Positions 1 through 8,800 of a stretch of 64,000 nt of DNA are shown here, piece after piece. A model generated the notes under the pieces. That model saw only the letters and a list, made by a program, of their open reading frames with translations. It had not been told where the DNA came from and ran no database searches. The translations under genes were made by a program, and so were the position numbers. This DNA comes from Planctomycetaceae bacterium (GTDB lineage: Bacteria; Planctomycetota; Planctomycetia; Pirellulales; Lacipirellulaceae). Location of the stretch: positions 62,001 through 126,000 of the forward strand of contig PABB01000080.1 of NCBI GenBank assembly GCA_002702655.1, given 5' to 3'. Each line of letters begins with the position of its first letter. The first letter of the stretch is position 1.

Positions 1-1558
1 CGTAAGTTTCGCGCAGGCTCGGCAGCGGGGTCTCTGTCTTATCATGATTGGTCCCCAGCGAGATGGCGACCATCGCCGCGACCAGCACGCAAAACAGCAC
101 AAACGACAGCACCAAGAAGTGCGGCAGCATCGACTCGCCGGCGTCGTTGAGGATGAACTCGGCCTTGTTGAAATCGGCGATGCCGATCCCCAGGCACAGC
201 GCCGAGCCGGCCACCAGCGTCACCAACGCAGCAGTCGCGGTAGCTCGTTTCCAAAAGATCCCCAGCACGAACACCGCCGACACGGGCGGGGCCATGTAGC
301 CGATGATTGCCTGGAACAGGTCGAACAGGCTCTGCCCGCCCGTCTCCTGGGCGTGCTTGAGGTACTGGGCGATGCCGACCGCCATCACGGCGGCCAGCAC
401 CGTAGTCACGCGGCCGACCGTTTTGGCGTGTCGCTCGGACTGATCGCGCGAAAACCATCGCTGGTGCACGTCGAGCGTGTAGACGGTGCTGAACGAGTTG
501 AGCCCCGAGTTGAGCGTGGACACCACCGCCGCCACCAACACGGCGACGGTCAGCCCCTTGAGCCCCGGCCCCAGGTACGCATTGACCATTTGCAGGAAGA
601 CTTTCTTGTCGTCGTCGATCCCCGGCATCAGCACGGCCGCGCAGATGCCCGGCAGCAGAAAGATGAACGGCGGCAGGATCTTCAAGAAGCCGCAAAACAG
701 CGTCCCGCCCTGGCTCTGCTGCAGGTCGCGGGCGCCCAGAGCGCGCTGCACGATGGTTTGATCCGAGCACCAGAACCACAGCGACAGCACGGGGTAGCCC
801 AGCACGAAGGCGTACCACGGAGTTTCGGACCCGGCGGGATGGAACAGCTTCCAGGTCAACTCCGACGGCGTGCCGCTGACGTGCACGTTGCGGAGCGCCT
901 CGAAGCTGCCGATCTCGCCCAGCGCGACCGCGGCCAGCGTGCCCGAGCCGATGATCATCAACACCGATTGGAACGAGTCGGTCACCATCACCGCCGCCAG
1001 ACCGCCGGCCACTGTGAAGCTGGTGGCGATGACCGCGAGCGCGACGATGCTGGTCAACTCGTCCCAGCCCATCAGTTGGGCCAGCAGCGACCCGCCGGCG
1101 AACAGCGTACCGCCGATCCACAACACGACCGTGCCCAGCAGGGCGTAAAACGTCATGAACGTGTAGCAGCGGGGGCCGAAGCGTTTCTTGAGGAACTCGG
1201 GCATCGTCGAGATCCGCGTCGCCATATAGAACGGCACGAACACCATGCCCAGCAGGAACAAGAACACCCACGCCATCCACTCGAAGTTGGCCGTGACCAT
1301 GCCGGTCGTGTAGCCGGCGCCGCAGGTGGCGATCAGAAAGTTGGGGCCGATGTTCGTGCCGAAGATCGAGAAGCCGACATTCGGCCACCCCATGCTGCGG
1401 CCGCCGAGAAACAGATCGTCGCTGTGCCGGTGGCGGTAGCTGACCCAGCCCCCAATCGCCAACAGCGCGACGACGTACGACACGAACACCGCCGCGTCGA
1501 GCGTCGTCATATCCAGCTCGCCGCCGGAAAACGCCAGCGGCAGGGGCAGTGCGTGCAT
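1..1558 (-). CDS. Sodium:solute symporter (SSS/SLC5 family), partial at left edge
   Basis: A minus-strand open frame begins at ATG 1558 and runs off the left edge with about 519 codons present. The translation is a series of hydrophobic helices with family signatures: LGGRSMGWPNVGFSIFGTN in the first helices, then FLKKRFG, GGLAAVMVTDSFQ, WFWCSDQTIVQR, and the NSGLNSFSTVYTLD loop. Family members are inner-membrane sodium-coupled importers of sugars, inositol, sialic acid and similar solutes; the substrate cannot be read here. Its position beside a rhamnose-mutarotase-like gene and GH31/GH78 enzymes makes a monosaccharide plausible. An in-frame ATG at 1510 is an alternative start. Neither start has a convincing Shine-Dalgarno sequence. 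The stop lies outside the window. Confidence 0.88.
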   Translation of the reverse strand, partial: MHALPLPLAFSGGELDMTTLDAAVFVSYVVALLAIGGWVSYRHRHSDDLFLGGRSMGWPNVGFSIFGTNIGPNFLIATCGAGYTTGMVTANFEWMAWVFLFLLGMVFVPFYMATRISTMPEFLKKRFGPRCYTFMTFYALLGTVVLWIGGTLFAGGSLLAQLMGWDELTSIVALAVIATSFTVAGGLAAVMVTDSFQSVLMIIGSGTLAAVALGEIGSFEALRNVHVSGTPSELTWKLFHPAGSETPWYAFVLGYPVLSLWFWCSDQTIVQRALGARDLQQSQGGTLFCGFLKILPPFIFLLPGICAAVLMPGIDDDKKVFLQMVNAYLGPGLKGLTVAVLVAAVVSTLNSGLNSFSTVYTLDVHQRWFSRDQSERHAKTVGRVTTVLAAVMAVGIAQYLKHAQETGGQSLFDLFQAIIGYMAPPVSAVFVLGIFWKRATATAALVTLVAGSALCLGIGIADFNKAEFILNDAGESMLPHFLVLSFVLFCVLVAAMVAISLGTNHDKTETPLPSLRETY

Positions 1559-1588
1559 GAAACCTGATTCGGGATAAGGAAAGCGTGC

Positions 1589-1691
1589 CACGGCTCGGCG
1601 AGCCGTGCGCGGACGCCATGGACCGCTGAGGAAAAGTTGATTTAGCCGCGGAGCTTGCTCCGCGGGCCCCGCCGCAAGCGGCGGGGCTAAA
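1589..1691. repeat. Cluster of three palindromic hairpins between genes
   Basis: Three perfect hairpins lie in the 166-bp gap between the mutarotase-like stop (1725) and the symporter start (1558). They are 1589-1607 (8-bp stem, 3-nt loop), 1646-1665 (9-bp stem) and 1666-1687 (10-bp stem). The last two sit back to back inside an outer TTTAGCC/GGCTAAA pair at 1641-1691. There is no T-tract, so these look more like REP-type extragenic palindromes than an intrinsic terminator, though they could still slow transcription. Confidence 0.65.
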
Positions 1692-1724
1692 TGGTTGAAT
1701 TGGCGGTCCGCAACGACTCATTCA

Positions 1725-2618
1725 TCATTTGTCGACCGCACTGACCGGTTTCAACGGCGCCCAGATCCCTTCGGTCACGTCGGAAAAGGGGCGCTGGCAC
1801 TCGTCGGTCAGCTTCCACCATCGTTGGTTGATCGGGTCGGCCTTGTTCGCGGCGTCGTCGGCCGCCGCGTCGGCGCCCATGTACTCCAGATACAAAAACT
1901 CGACCAACTGGTCGTCGAGTTCCACTAAGAAGATGCACAAGAACCGGATGTTCCCGCGGACCGCCTGGTCGACGACCCCCGGCCACGTGGTCTGGTGCAG
2001 CGTGCGGTACTGGAACTCCTTCTCGGGGATGACGGTGGTGCCGATCATCACCACGTCGGTCGGCTCGCCGTCGTCCCCACCTTCTCCAGCTTCGACGCCG
2101 CGGATGTAGTTGATCCATTCCATTTGCAACCACTGACGACCGTACCGCTTCGCGCGGGGGTGCGGCTCGACGATCTGCTGCCAACCGAGCGACTCGGTGG
2201 CCTGCTCGAACATCTCGGCGGCCCCCAGGTAATCGCTGGCGTCGTGCACGCCGCCCATGGCAAAGTGGATCACCACGCACGGGCGGCCTTCGATCGTGCG
2301 GGTGAACGCGCGGGGAGAGAAGATTTGGCGCTCGGCCAGCTTGGCGCCCACGGGGTGCTCCTCGAGTTTGGCCATCGCCGCGGCGAGCGCTTCCTCTTGC
2401 CCGGGCCGCAGCGTGGCGACGAGGCCGACCTGGGTCAGCTCGCCCGACTGCAGATAGAGCTCGTAGGGGGAGAAGGCGCGCGCGGGGCTGCTTGCCATCA
2501 GCAACAGAAGCAAAGTCGCGGCCAGTATGCTCGTAGCATGGCCGCCCCGGCCGTGCGAGCGAACGGCATCCTTCAATTCGCACGGGCGGGGCGCCCATGC
2601 TACCTGGCGATGGCTCAT
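1725..2618 (-). CDS. Secreted L-rhamnose mutarotase-like (DUF718/RhaM family) protein
   Basis: A 297-aa protein. The C-terminal half has the RhaM/DUF718 pattern: WPGVVDQAVRGNIRF, FLVELDDQLVEFLYLEY, then the family ending DPINQRWWKLTDECQRPF. The N-terminal half (about residues 60-150) looks like a second, diverged ferredoxin-like barrel, so the protein may be a fused dimer. RhaM enzymes interconvert alpha and beta L-rhamnose, usually in the cytoplasm. Here a hydrophobic segment at about residues 30-48 ending SSPARA looks like a signal peptide, implying an envelope location. The start at 2618 is supported by GAGGAG at 2625-2630, which overlaps the end of the GH31 gene. Unusually, the first 28 residues are encoded largely by an inverted-repeat element (2533-2603). 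Catalysis is inferred from the family only. Confidence 0.68.
   Translation of the reverse strand: MSHRQVAWAPRPCELKDAVRSHGRGGHATSILAATLLLLLMASSPARAFSPYELYLQSGELTQVGLVATLRPGQEEALAAAMAKLEEHPVGAKLAERQIFSPRAFTRTIEGRPCVVIHFAMGGVHDASDYLGAAEMFEQATESLGWQQIVEPHPRAKRYGRQWLQMEWINYIRGVEAGEGGDDGEPTDVVMIGTTVIPEKEFQYRTLHQTTWPGVVDQAVRGNIRFLCIFLVELDDQLVEFLYLEYMGADAAADDAANKADPINQRWWKLTDECQRPFSDVTEGIWAPLKPVSAVDK
2533..2603. repeat. REP-like inverted repeat inside a coding region
   Basis: Two arms of about 27 bp (2533-2559 and 2577-2603) are near-perfect reverse complements with about three mismatches, separated by 17 bp. Each arm begins or ends with the GTAGCATGG motif. The element lies between the predicted start and the signal peptide of the mutarotase-like gene and is read through in frame. 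Confidence 0.7.
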
Positions 2619-2621
2619 GAC

Positions 2622-4628
2622 TCACTCCTCCACGCGAATCGGCAACTTGCTGTCGTTGCGCACGAACAGCGGAATCTGCTGCAGCGGGGCCGCGACTTCC
2701 ACGCACTGGCCGCCGTCGTGTTTTTGTCCCGTCCAGGCGTTGGCCCAACTGGCGCCGGCCGGCAGGTACACGGTGCGACTGTTGGCCCCGGGGAACAGGA
2801 TGGGCGCCACCAGCAGGTCGGGGCCGAAGAGAAACTGGTCGTCCACGGCCGCCGCCGCGTCGTCTTCAGGATAGTCAAAAAACAACGGCCGCATCGGCGG
2901 CGTCCCGACGGCGGCGGCCAGGTCCATCTGCTCTATGACATACGGCAGCAGCCGCTCGCGCAGCAGCAGGTACTCGCGCAGAATGGCGTACGCCTCGTCG
3001 CCGTAGCTCCACACTTCGTTGGGGCCGCCACGGGTGGGGTCGCTGGTTTCCGGCGCTTCCAGCGAGCTATTCCGCCAACCGTGCAGACGAAACAGCGGGC
3101 AGAAGGCGCCATACTGAAACCAGCGGATCAGCAACTCGCGAAACGCAGGGCTGTCGACCTGCCCGCCGAAGAACCCGCCGATGTCGGTGGTCCACCAGGG
3201 AATGCCGCTCAGTGCGGCGTTCAGTCCGGCCCGGATTTGTTGACGCAGGTCTTCCCAGGTCGAGTGGATGTCGCCCGACCACAGCGCGGCGCCATACCGT
3301 TGGCTGCCGGCAAATGCGGCGCGGCCCAGCGTGACGATCTCCGTCTCGCCCTCGCCCCGCATGCCCTCGTAGAACGCCTGCTGCTGCGCCATGGGGTACA
3401 GGCAGCCGACTTCGGCGCCATTGCCCGCGTGGTACCGCACGTTGTCGTGGTCGTAATTGGCCATCTCCGGCTCGATCGCGTCGAGCCACCACGCCTTGAT
3501 GCCGTGGGAGTAGTAGTTGCTGCGGACCTTGTCCCACAAGAACTCGCGCGCCTCGGGGTGGGTGGGATCGAGCAGGCTGCTGACGACCGTGCCGGCGGCG
3601 TTGGTGTCGGTGAACTGCACAAACGCGTTGAGCCCGCGCTCGGTCTGGGCGAGCAACCCGCGACGCTGCAACTCGGCATAATTCTCGCTGTCGGGGCTGA
3701 CCGTGGGCCAGACGGACACCATAGTCTTCACCCCCAGCGACTCCAGCTCCTGGACCATCGCCGCCGGGTCGGGCCAGCACGCGGGGTCGAATTTCCAGTC
3801 GCCCATGTGCGTCCAGTTGAAGTAGTCGATCACGATGACCGACAGCGGCAGGCCGCGGCGGCGGTGCTCGCGGGCGACCTGCAGCAGTTCGTCCTGCGTC
3901 TTGTAGCGCAGCTTGCACTGCCAGAAACCGGCCGCCCACTGCGGCAGTCGCGGGGGATGGCCCGTCAGTTCCGCGTAGCGGTGCATGATGTCGGCATAAC
4001 TGTCGCCGGCCACCACGCAGTAATCGACCAGCCGCGTGGCGTCGGCGACCCACCGCGTGGCGGTGCGGCCCAACTCGACCCGGCCCTGCGCGGGGTTGTG
4101 CCACAGCAGGCCGTAGCCGCGGCTGGAGAGCAGCCACGGGATCGACACCTCCGAGTTGCGGTGCGTGAGCTCCAGCACGCAGCCCTTTTGATCGAGCAGC
4201 CCGTGCCGGCGTTGTCCCAGGCCGTAGAATCGTTCGTCGTCGTAGGCCGTCAGTGCCAGCGACGCGCGGCTGAGATCGCCGCCCACGGACTTGAACGCGC
4301 GCGACGGCGGATAGTTCGTGCGAAACGCGGCTTCCTCGACCAACGGCTCGGGCGAACCGTCGCGGAAGAACCGCACGCGCCCCCGGGGGTCCACGGTCGC
4401 AGAGAGGCGGCCGTTGGCGATCCGCGCCTCGGCGTCGCCAATCTCAATCTGTGCCGCCGTGGTCTTCGGCGGCAAGACGCTCCAGTCGCGCTGGGGCATG
4501 TCCGGCAACATCGTGGCCCGCACCCGCAGCGTCTCGTCGCCCCAGGGTTCCACCCACAACGTCTGCCCGCGCAAGCGCCAAATCAGGCGGTTGTCGGATG
4601 CCGTGAATTGGCCGGAGCGAACAGACAT
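2622..4628 (-). CDS. Glycoside hydrolase family 31 (alpha-xylosidase/alpha-glucosidase type)
   Basis: A 668-aa protein with the GH31 layout: N-terminal galactose-mutarotase-like beta domain (FYGLGQRRHGLLDQ), a (beta/alpha)8 barrel and a C-terminal beta domain. The catalytic nucleophile is D383 in WWLDAIEPEM and the predicted acid/base is D453 in ALWSGDIHSTW. GPDLLVAPI and the preceding FFDYPED are conserved after the barrel. The IDYFNWTHMGDWKFDPACWP stretch resembles the YicI-like alpha-xylosidase group. No signal peptide is evident, so a cytoplasmic location acting on imported oligosaccharides is likely. It ends 3 bp before the mutarotase-like start, so the two are probably co-transcribed. 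The gap upstream is filled by a large inverted repeat. Confidence 0.9.
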   Translation of the reverse strand: MSVRSGQFTASDNRLIWRLRGQTLWVEPWGDETLRVRATMLPDMPQRDWSVLPPKTTAAQIEIGDAEARIANGRLSATVDPRGRVRFFRDGSPEPLVEEAAFRTNYPPSRAFKSVGGDLSRASLALTAYDDERFYGLGQRRHGLLDQKGCVLELTHRNSEVSIPWLLSSRGYGLLWHNPAQGRVELGRTATRWVADATRLVDYCVVAGDSYADIMHRYAELTGHPPRLPQWAAGFWQCKLRYKTQDELLQVAREHRRRGLPLSVIVIDYFNWTHMGDWKFDPACWPDPAAMVQELESLGVKTMVSVWPTVSPDSENYAELQRRGLLAQTERGLNAFVQFTDTNAAGTVVSSLLDPTHPEAREFLWDKVRSNYYSHGIKAWWLDAIEPEMANYDHDNVRYHAGNGAEVGCLYPMAQQQAFYEGMRGEGETEIVTLGRAAFAGSQRYGAALWSGDIHSTWEDLRQQIRAGLNAALSGIPWWTTDIGGFFGGQVDSPAFRELLIRWFQYGAFCPLFRLHGWRNSSLEAPETSDPTRGGPNEVWSYGDEAYAILREYLLLRERLLPYVIEQMDLAAAVGTPPMRPLFFDYPEDDAAAAVDDQFLFGPDLLVAPILFPGANSRTVYLPAGASWANAWTGQKHDGGQCVEVAAPLQQIPLFVRNDSKLPIRVEE

Positions 4629-4635
4629 TCAGATT

Positions 4636-4820
4636 GGAACCGACAAGGACGCCATGTACGCCAAGGAAAAGTCAACGCCAGGATTACAGGATGACTAGGG
4701 TCGACATGATTGACAATTGATCTGCGCTCGCCCGGCGCCTCGGCGCAATGCTCCTGTTCATCCTGCACATCCTGTTATCCTGTCTTTTTGACTTGGCGTT
4801 CTTGGCGACCTTGGCGGTCC
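4636..4820. repeat. Large imperfect inverted repeat filling the intergenic gap
   Basis: The left arm (about 4636-4694) and right arm (about 4768-4820) are imperfect reverse complements over roughly 50 bp. Both contain repeated CGCCAAG-type blocks and CAGGAT/ATCCTG blocks. The right side also carries four TCCTG units at 4752, 4761, 4770 and 4778, a 9-bp (last step 8-bp) period. The element occupies nearly the whole space between the GH31 start and the PhyH stop. No ORF or target-site duplication was recognised. Confidence 0.6.
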
Positions 4821-4826
4821 AGCAAC

Positions 4827-5639
4827 TCAAGTTTCCAGCGGCGGGAACGGGCCGAAGTTCTCCGGTGCGTCCTGCTGGTGATCGTACACCACCTGCCCGT
4901 CGCGCAGAAACGGCACGGCCATCGCCCACGGTTTGCCGTCGGGGCGGTTGATCGGCTCGCAACTGTATTGGGGCAAGTAGACCCGCCGCATCCGGTTGGT
5001 CGTGTTGGCGCCGCTGCGATGCAGGTTGTAGCTAGTGAAGGCGACCACGCTCCCCGCGGGGACGATCACGGGGTCGCCCGGGTCGTCGCCGTCGTAGCCG
5101 ATCACATCGTTGGTGCCGCTTTCGCGCGTGTGATCGAGCAAGCAGTCGCGCGTGCCGCCTCGGCTATGGGGCAGCAAATAGACCGTGCCGTTCTCCTCGT
5201 TCACGTCATCCAGCGTGCACCAGACGGTGACGTACGGTTTGTGCCGCGTCGTGGGGTCGTAGTGCTTGACGTAGCCGCTGTCTTGGTGCCAGCCGAATTT
5301 CATGCCCTGCTCGGCGCCCTTGACGACCCACTGCTCGTGAAACAGGTACGCGTCGGGTCCCAGCGCCGCCTGGGCGACCTCGGCCATCAGCGAGCTGAAC
5401 AGAAACTTCCACAGCCGCGGGCTCAGCCGGTAGCGATTGTTGATGAAGTATCGCTTGCCGCGGTGGCACAGTTCGTCGACCTGCACGCCTTTGGCGTCCA
5501 TGATCGAGTCGAAGTAGCCCAGGTAGTACGAACACTCTTCACGGAGCATGTCGAGCATGTCCGCAGGGATGACCCCGGGGAGGATCATGTAGCCTTCTTC
5601 GCGATACTGCTCGCGCTGCGCTGCGGGGACGACGCCCAT
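4827..5639 (-). CDS. Phytanoyl-CoA dioxygenase (PhyH) family protein
   Basis: A 270-aa member of the Fe(II)/2-oxoglutarate-dependent PhyH family. The facial triad is visible: H118 and D120 in KFGWHQDSGY and the distal histidine in NLHRSGANTT, whose arginine would bind 2-oxoglutarate. The order EEGYMILPGVIP (N-terminus), HEQWVVKG, WHQDSGY, TVWCTLDDVNEENG, HRSG, RRVYLPQYS is typical. The start at 5639 was chosen over a longer frame because AAGGA lies just upstream of ATG and the family motif EEGY follows after about 15 residues. Bacterial homologues hydroxylate small molecules, lipids or glycan-associated substrates; the substrate here is unknown. It sits on the same strand as the GH31 and mutarotase-like genes. 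Confidence 0.85.
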   Translation of the reverse strand: MGVVPAAQREQYREEGYMILPGVIPADMLDMLREECSYYLGYFDSIMDAKGVQVDELCHRGKRYFINNRYRLSPRLWKFLFSSLMAEVAQAALGPDAYLFHEQWVVKGAEQGMKFGWHQDSGYVKHYDPTTRHKPYVTVWCTLDDVNEENGTVYLLPHSRGGTRDCLLDHTRESGTNDVIGYDGDDPGDPVIVPAGSVVAFTSYNLHRSGANTTNRMRRVYLPQYSCEPINRPDGKPWAMAVPFLRDGQVVYDHQQDAPENFGPFPPLET

Positions 5640-5863
5640 GCACGGTTCCTTGCGATTGATTGAGGGGCGCTGCTGGCTTGATTCGAGGGTCGCGGACAGG
5701 GAGCGTGTGCCGGTCGCGACAGGCAAACCTTGAATGTCCTCTGCGGCGAGCGGACTCGCAATCGTGAAACGCGCGAACCAACGCCGTTTCTCCGCAAACG
5801 TAGGTTCGGCGTGCGGCGGGCAGGTCGGCGGATACCGCAAACGCTCGTTGCCTGCTGAATCGC

Positions 5864-8800
5864 TCAGAGGCGACTCCGCCGGGCGAAGTGCGCTGCGACC
5901 TGCGGGGCGAGTTCTTCATCGGCCAACCCGTTCGCTGCGGAGCGAGCGGCTTGATCCGATGAGCGCCGATCAGCCGCGAGCAACTCGAACGCCAGATCGC
6001 GGCGCGCCGCGTACGGGGGCGTGTTTGCGGCGACGACGGAACTCGATGTCACGGTTGCCGGTTCAGAATCCGCGGCGCCGGTCAACTCGGCCTCGACGGC
6101 CAGTTCTACGGCGACCGTCTGCGGCGCCAGTGACACGGCAGCGGCCAGCAAGCTGTCGACCGCCACCGCCGGCGGGGCCGTGTCGCCATAGCGATCCGCC
6201 CACAGCTCCAGGTCGGCGGCGTCGACAAACAGGTCGCCGTTGCCGTCGGCGCCGGCGAAGCTCTCCGCGACCGTCGTGCCGGAAGCACGCTGCCAGAGCA
6301 GGAAGTCGGCGCCCGTGACCGCGTTGCTGCGATCGTAGTCGCCCTGCAGGTGATCGATGACGGTGAAGTCGGCTTCGACCAGCCCGCTCCACTCGCCGGC
6401 GGCGGTGCGGACCCGCGCCCTCACGGTCGTGTCGGTCAGCAGCGACAGCGGCCCCGCGTAAATCTGCACGGCCGGCGAACTGTTCACGCCGCCGCCAATG
6501 TCGCGCGGATCGGTGGCGCCGTCCGTGGTGTAGTAGATGACGCCTTGAGGGGCGGTCACTTCCAACTCGTAGCCAGTCGACACGACGCCGCCGTGTTGGC
6601 TGAAGCTGGGAGCGTCGAACGTGGTGTACAACCCGTCGCTGCGCAATTGACTCAGTACGAAGGCTTGCCGAGCCGGGAAGTAGCGGCGGATGACCCACAG
6701 CGCTTCGCGCGACCAGTCACCCTGGTTGTACGGGTCGGCGACCTTCGCATCGCCCCAGCGGGCCGACTCGGCGATGATCGCCGTGGAGATCTGGTTATAC
6801 CGCTCGAGCATCCGCGCCGCGTTGGCCTGGGGGGTGAGAGCGCCATCGTTGAAGAAGTGCATCTGCACGCGGTCGATGAATCGCTGCCGGTACTCGGCAC
6901 TCTCCAACAGGTCCTGGTGCAGATACTGCGGATTGAACTGGGCGTAGTTGTCTTCGTTGCCGTTGTTGAACGGGCCGGTGCGGTCGATGCCGACTGAGCC
7001 GTGGTTGCCGAAGCCGGCGCCAAGGGAGTGCTCGTTGTCGTGCATGAAAAACTGGAATCCGCGATCGGCCGTTGCGCGGTTGTAGATCCCGAACCAGTTG
7101 TTAGCCTGGTTGTCGCCCAGGAAGTAGGAGATACCAGTGTCGTAGCCGCCTGTGAGGATCAGGATGCTCATGTAGTCGACTAGGTTGTCGACATCCAGCA
7201 GCACGGGCAGCGCCGCGTTGCGCGTGCCATCGGGGTTGAGGCCCTGCATGGTCCAGTACAGGTCGGCGTTGGCCGCGGGGTTGTCGGCCAGCGCTTCGCC
7301 GTAGTCGAACAGTTGCCGCCAGGCGATGTCGTTGCCGGCGGACAGTTCCGTGCCGCCGACGTCGCCCAGCCCCGATTTCAGCACGTCGTAATCGTCCTCG
7401 TCGCCGCCGAAATACGATTCGCCGTAGAACTCCTCGACGCGCTCCTGGGTCTGATACAGTCCCCAGTACTGCCCGTCGAGGTACAGGTGGTAGTAGCGAC
7501 TGCGCGTGTAGGGTTGCCCCAGGTCGCGCTGGGCGTCGCGGGAGAACACTTCGCGGAGGAAGGTGTTCTCCAGATCGCCGTCCATCGACCAGGAGTAGTT
7601 CTGGGCCGTGCGCAGGTCGAGCACGTCGAACTCGTCGGTCCCCTCGTCGCCGAAGAGCGGGAATTCGAGCCGCGCGGCCCCGTAGTCGCCGCGGAAGTAA
7701 AACCGAAACGCGTGCTTGGGGTTGAAGTCGTTGCGGCTGTAACCGCCGCGGATTCGCAGCCCGGCGTTGATCGTAAAGCCGTCCGTGCCGTCGGGGTTGA
7801 TCAGTTCCACCGAGGCGGGCCGCTCCCAATCGCGTCCGCGGTTCAGGGCGTTGACGTAGATGCCGGTCACCGGATCGAACAGGTTGGCCGTATCGGTGGT
7901 GATGGAGATCGACGGGATGTCGAGCAGGGCGTCTTTGACCGCTTGCTCGCCGTGCAGCACCAGGATCTGGGGGTCGACGCCGTAGTCCAGCAATTGCCCG
8001 TTGACGTTGTTGCTGGGCCAACCGGCGGGCGCCGCGCCATCAGGGGACTGCTGCACGACATCGTCGACGTAGATGTACGTGGTCGTCGTGACGAACGACG
8101 GCTTGTAGCCTTCGCGGAACGCGCGGGCCCGCAGCGTGGTCGTTCCGGTGATCGCAATCGGTCCGGTCGCTACCGTGCCGTTGAGCGGGTTCATCGCGGC
8201 GTCGACCTCGGGCGTGGACCCGTCGGTCGTGTACAGCACCAACGCGTCGGCGGTGGTCGTCGTGGCGGTCGTCACCTGGGGCGCGTCGTAGAAGCCGTGC
8301 GGCAAGCTGATCGTCGGGTCGGCCACGTAGCCGCCGAACGTGTCGGCCTCGTTGCCGTAGCCGGGCGTGGCGATCTCGAAAAAGCCGATCCGCTCCGGCT
8401 GGACCAGCGTCGAGCCGGAGGCGACCAACTCCGGCACGGAGAGCATGTCGGAACTGCCGGGCCGGTTGAGCGCGTGGATCGCCAGCACGTTGTCCCCGGC
8501 CTGCAGGTGCGGGACGGCCGTGCTGATGTCGAAGTCGCGGAACTGCTCGGCCAGCGAGTCGGACTGCGAGCCCTCGGCTACGGAATTCCACTGCGGCGCG
8601 TCGGGGGCGTTGGCTTCGGCCACTTTCACGCCGTTGAGGTACGCCACGAATCCGTCGTCGTACATCATCCGCAGCGTCAAACGGTCGACGCCGGCGAGCG
8701 ACGCCAGCGTGAAAGGGACGCGCAGGTAGATGGACGTGGAGCCCGACGGCACATTGGTGGCGATTTCGGCGACGAAGTTCGTGGTGCTGCCGGGGCTGTT

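Noticed and set aside
44..1567. Long plus-strand open frame opposite the symporter
   Set aside because: The translation is Arg/His/Gln-rich without hydrophobic helices, while the opposite strand gives a complete transporter pattern. It is an antisense shadow of GC-rich codon bias.
1995..4694. About 900-codon plus-strand open frame
   Set aside because: It lies antisense to the GH31 gene, whose catalytic motifs are intact. The plus-strand product has no recognisable domain.
4752..4782. Four TCCTG units considered as the start of a CRISPR array
   Set aside because: The unit is only 9 bp with no distinct spacers, and it belongs to the larger inverted repeat.
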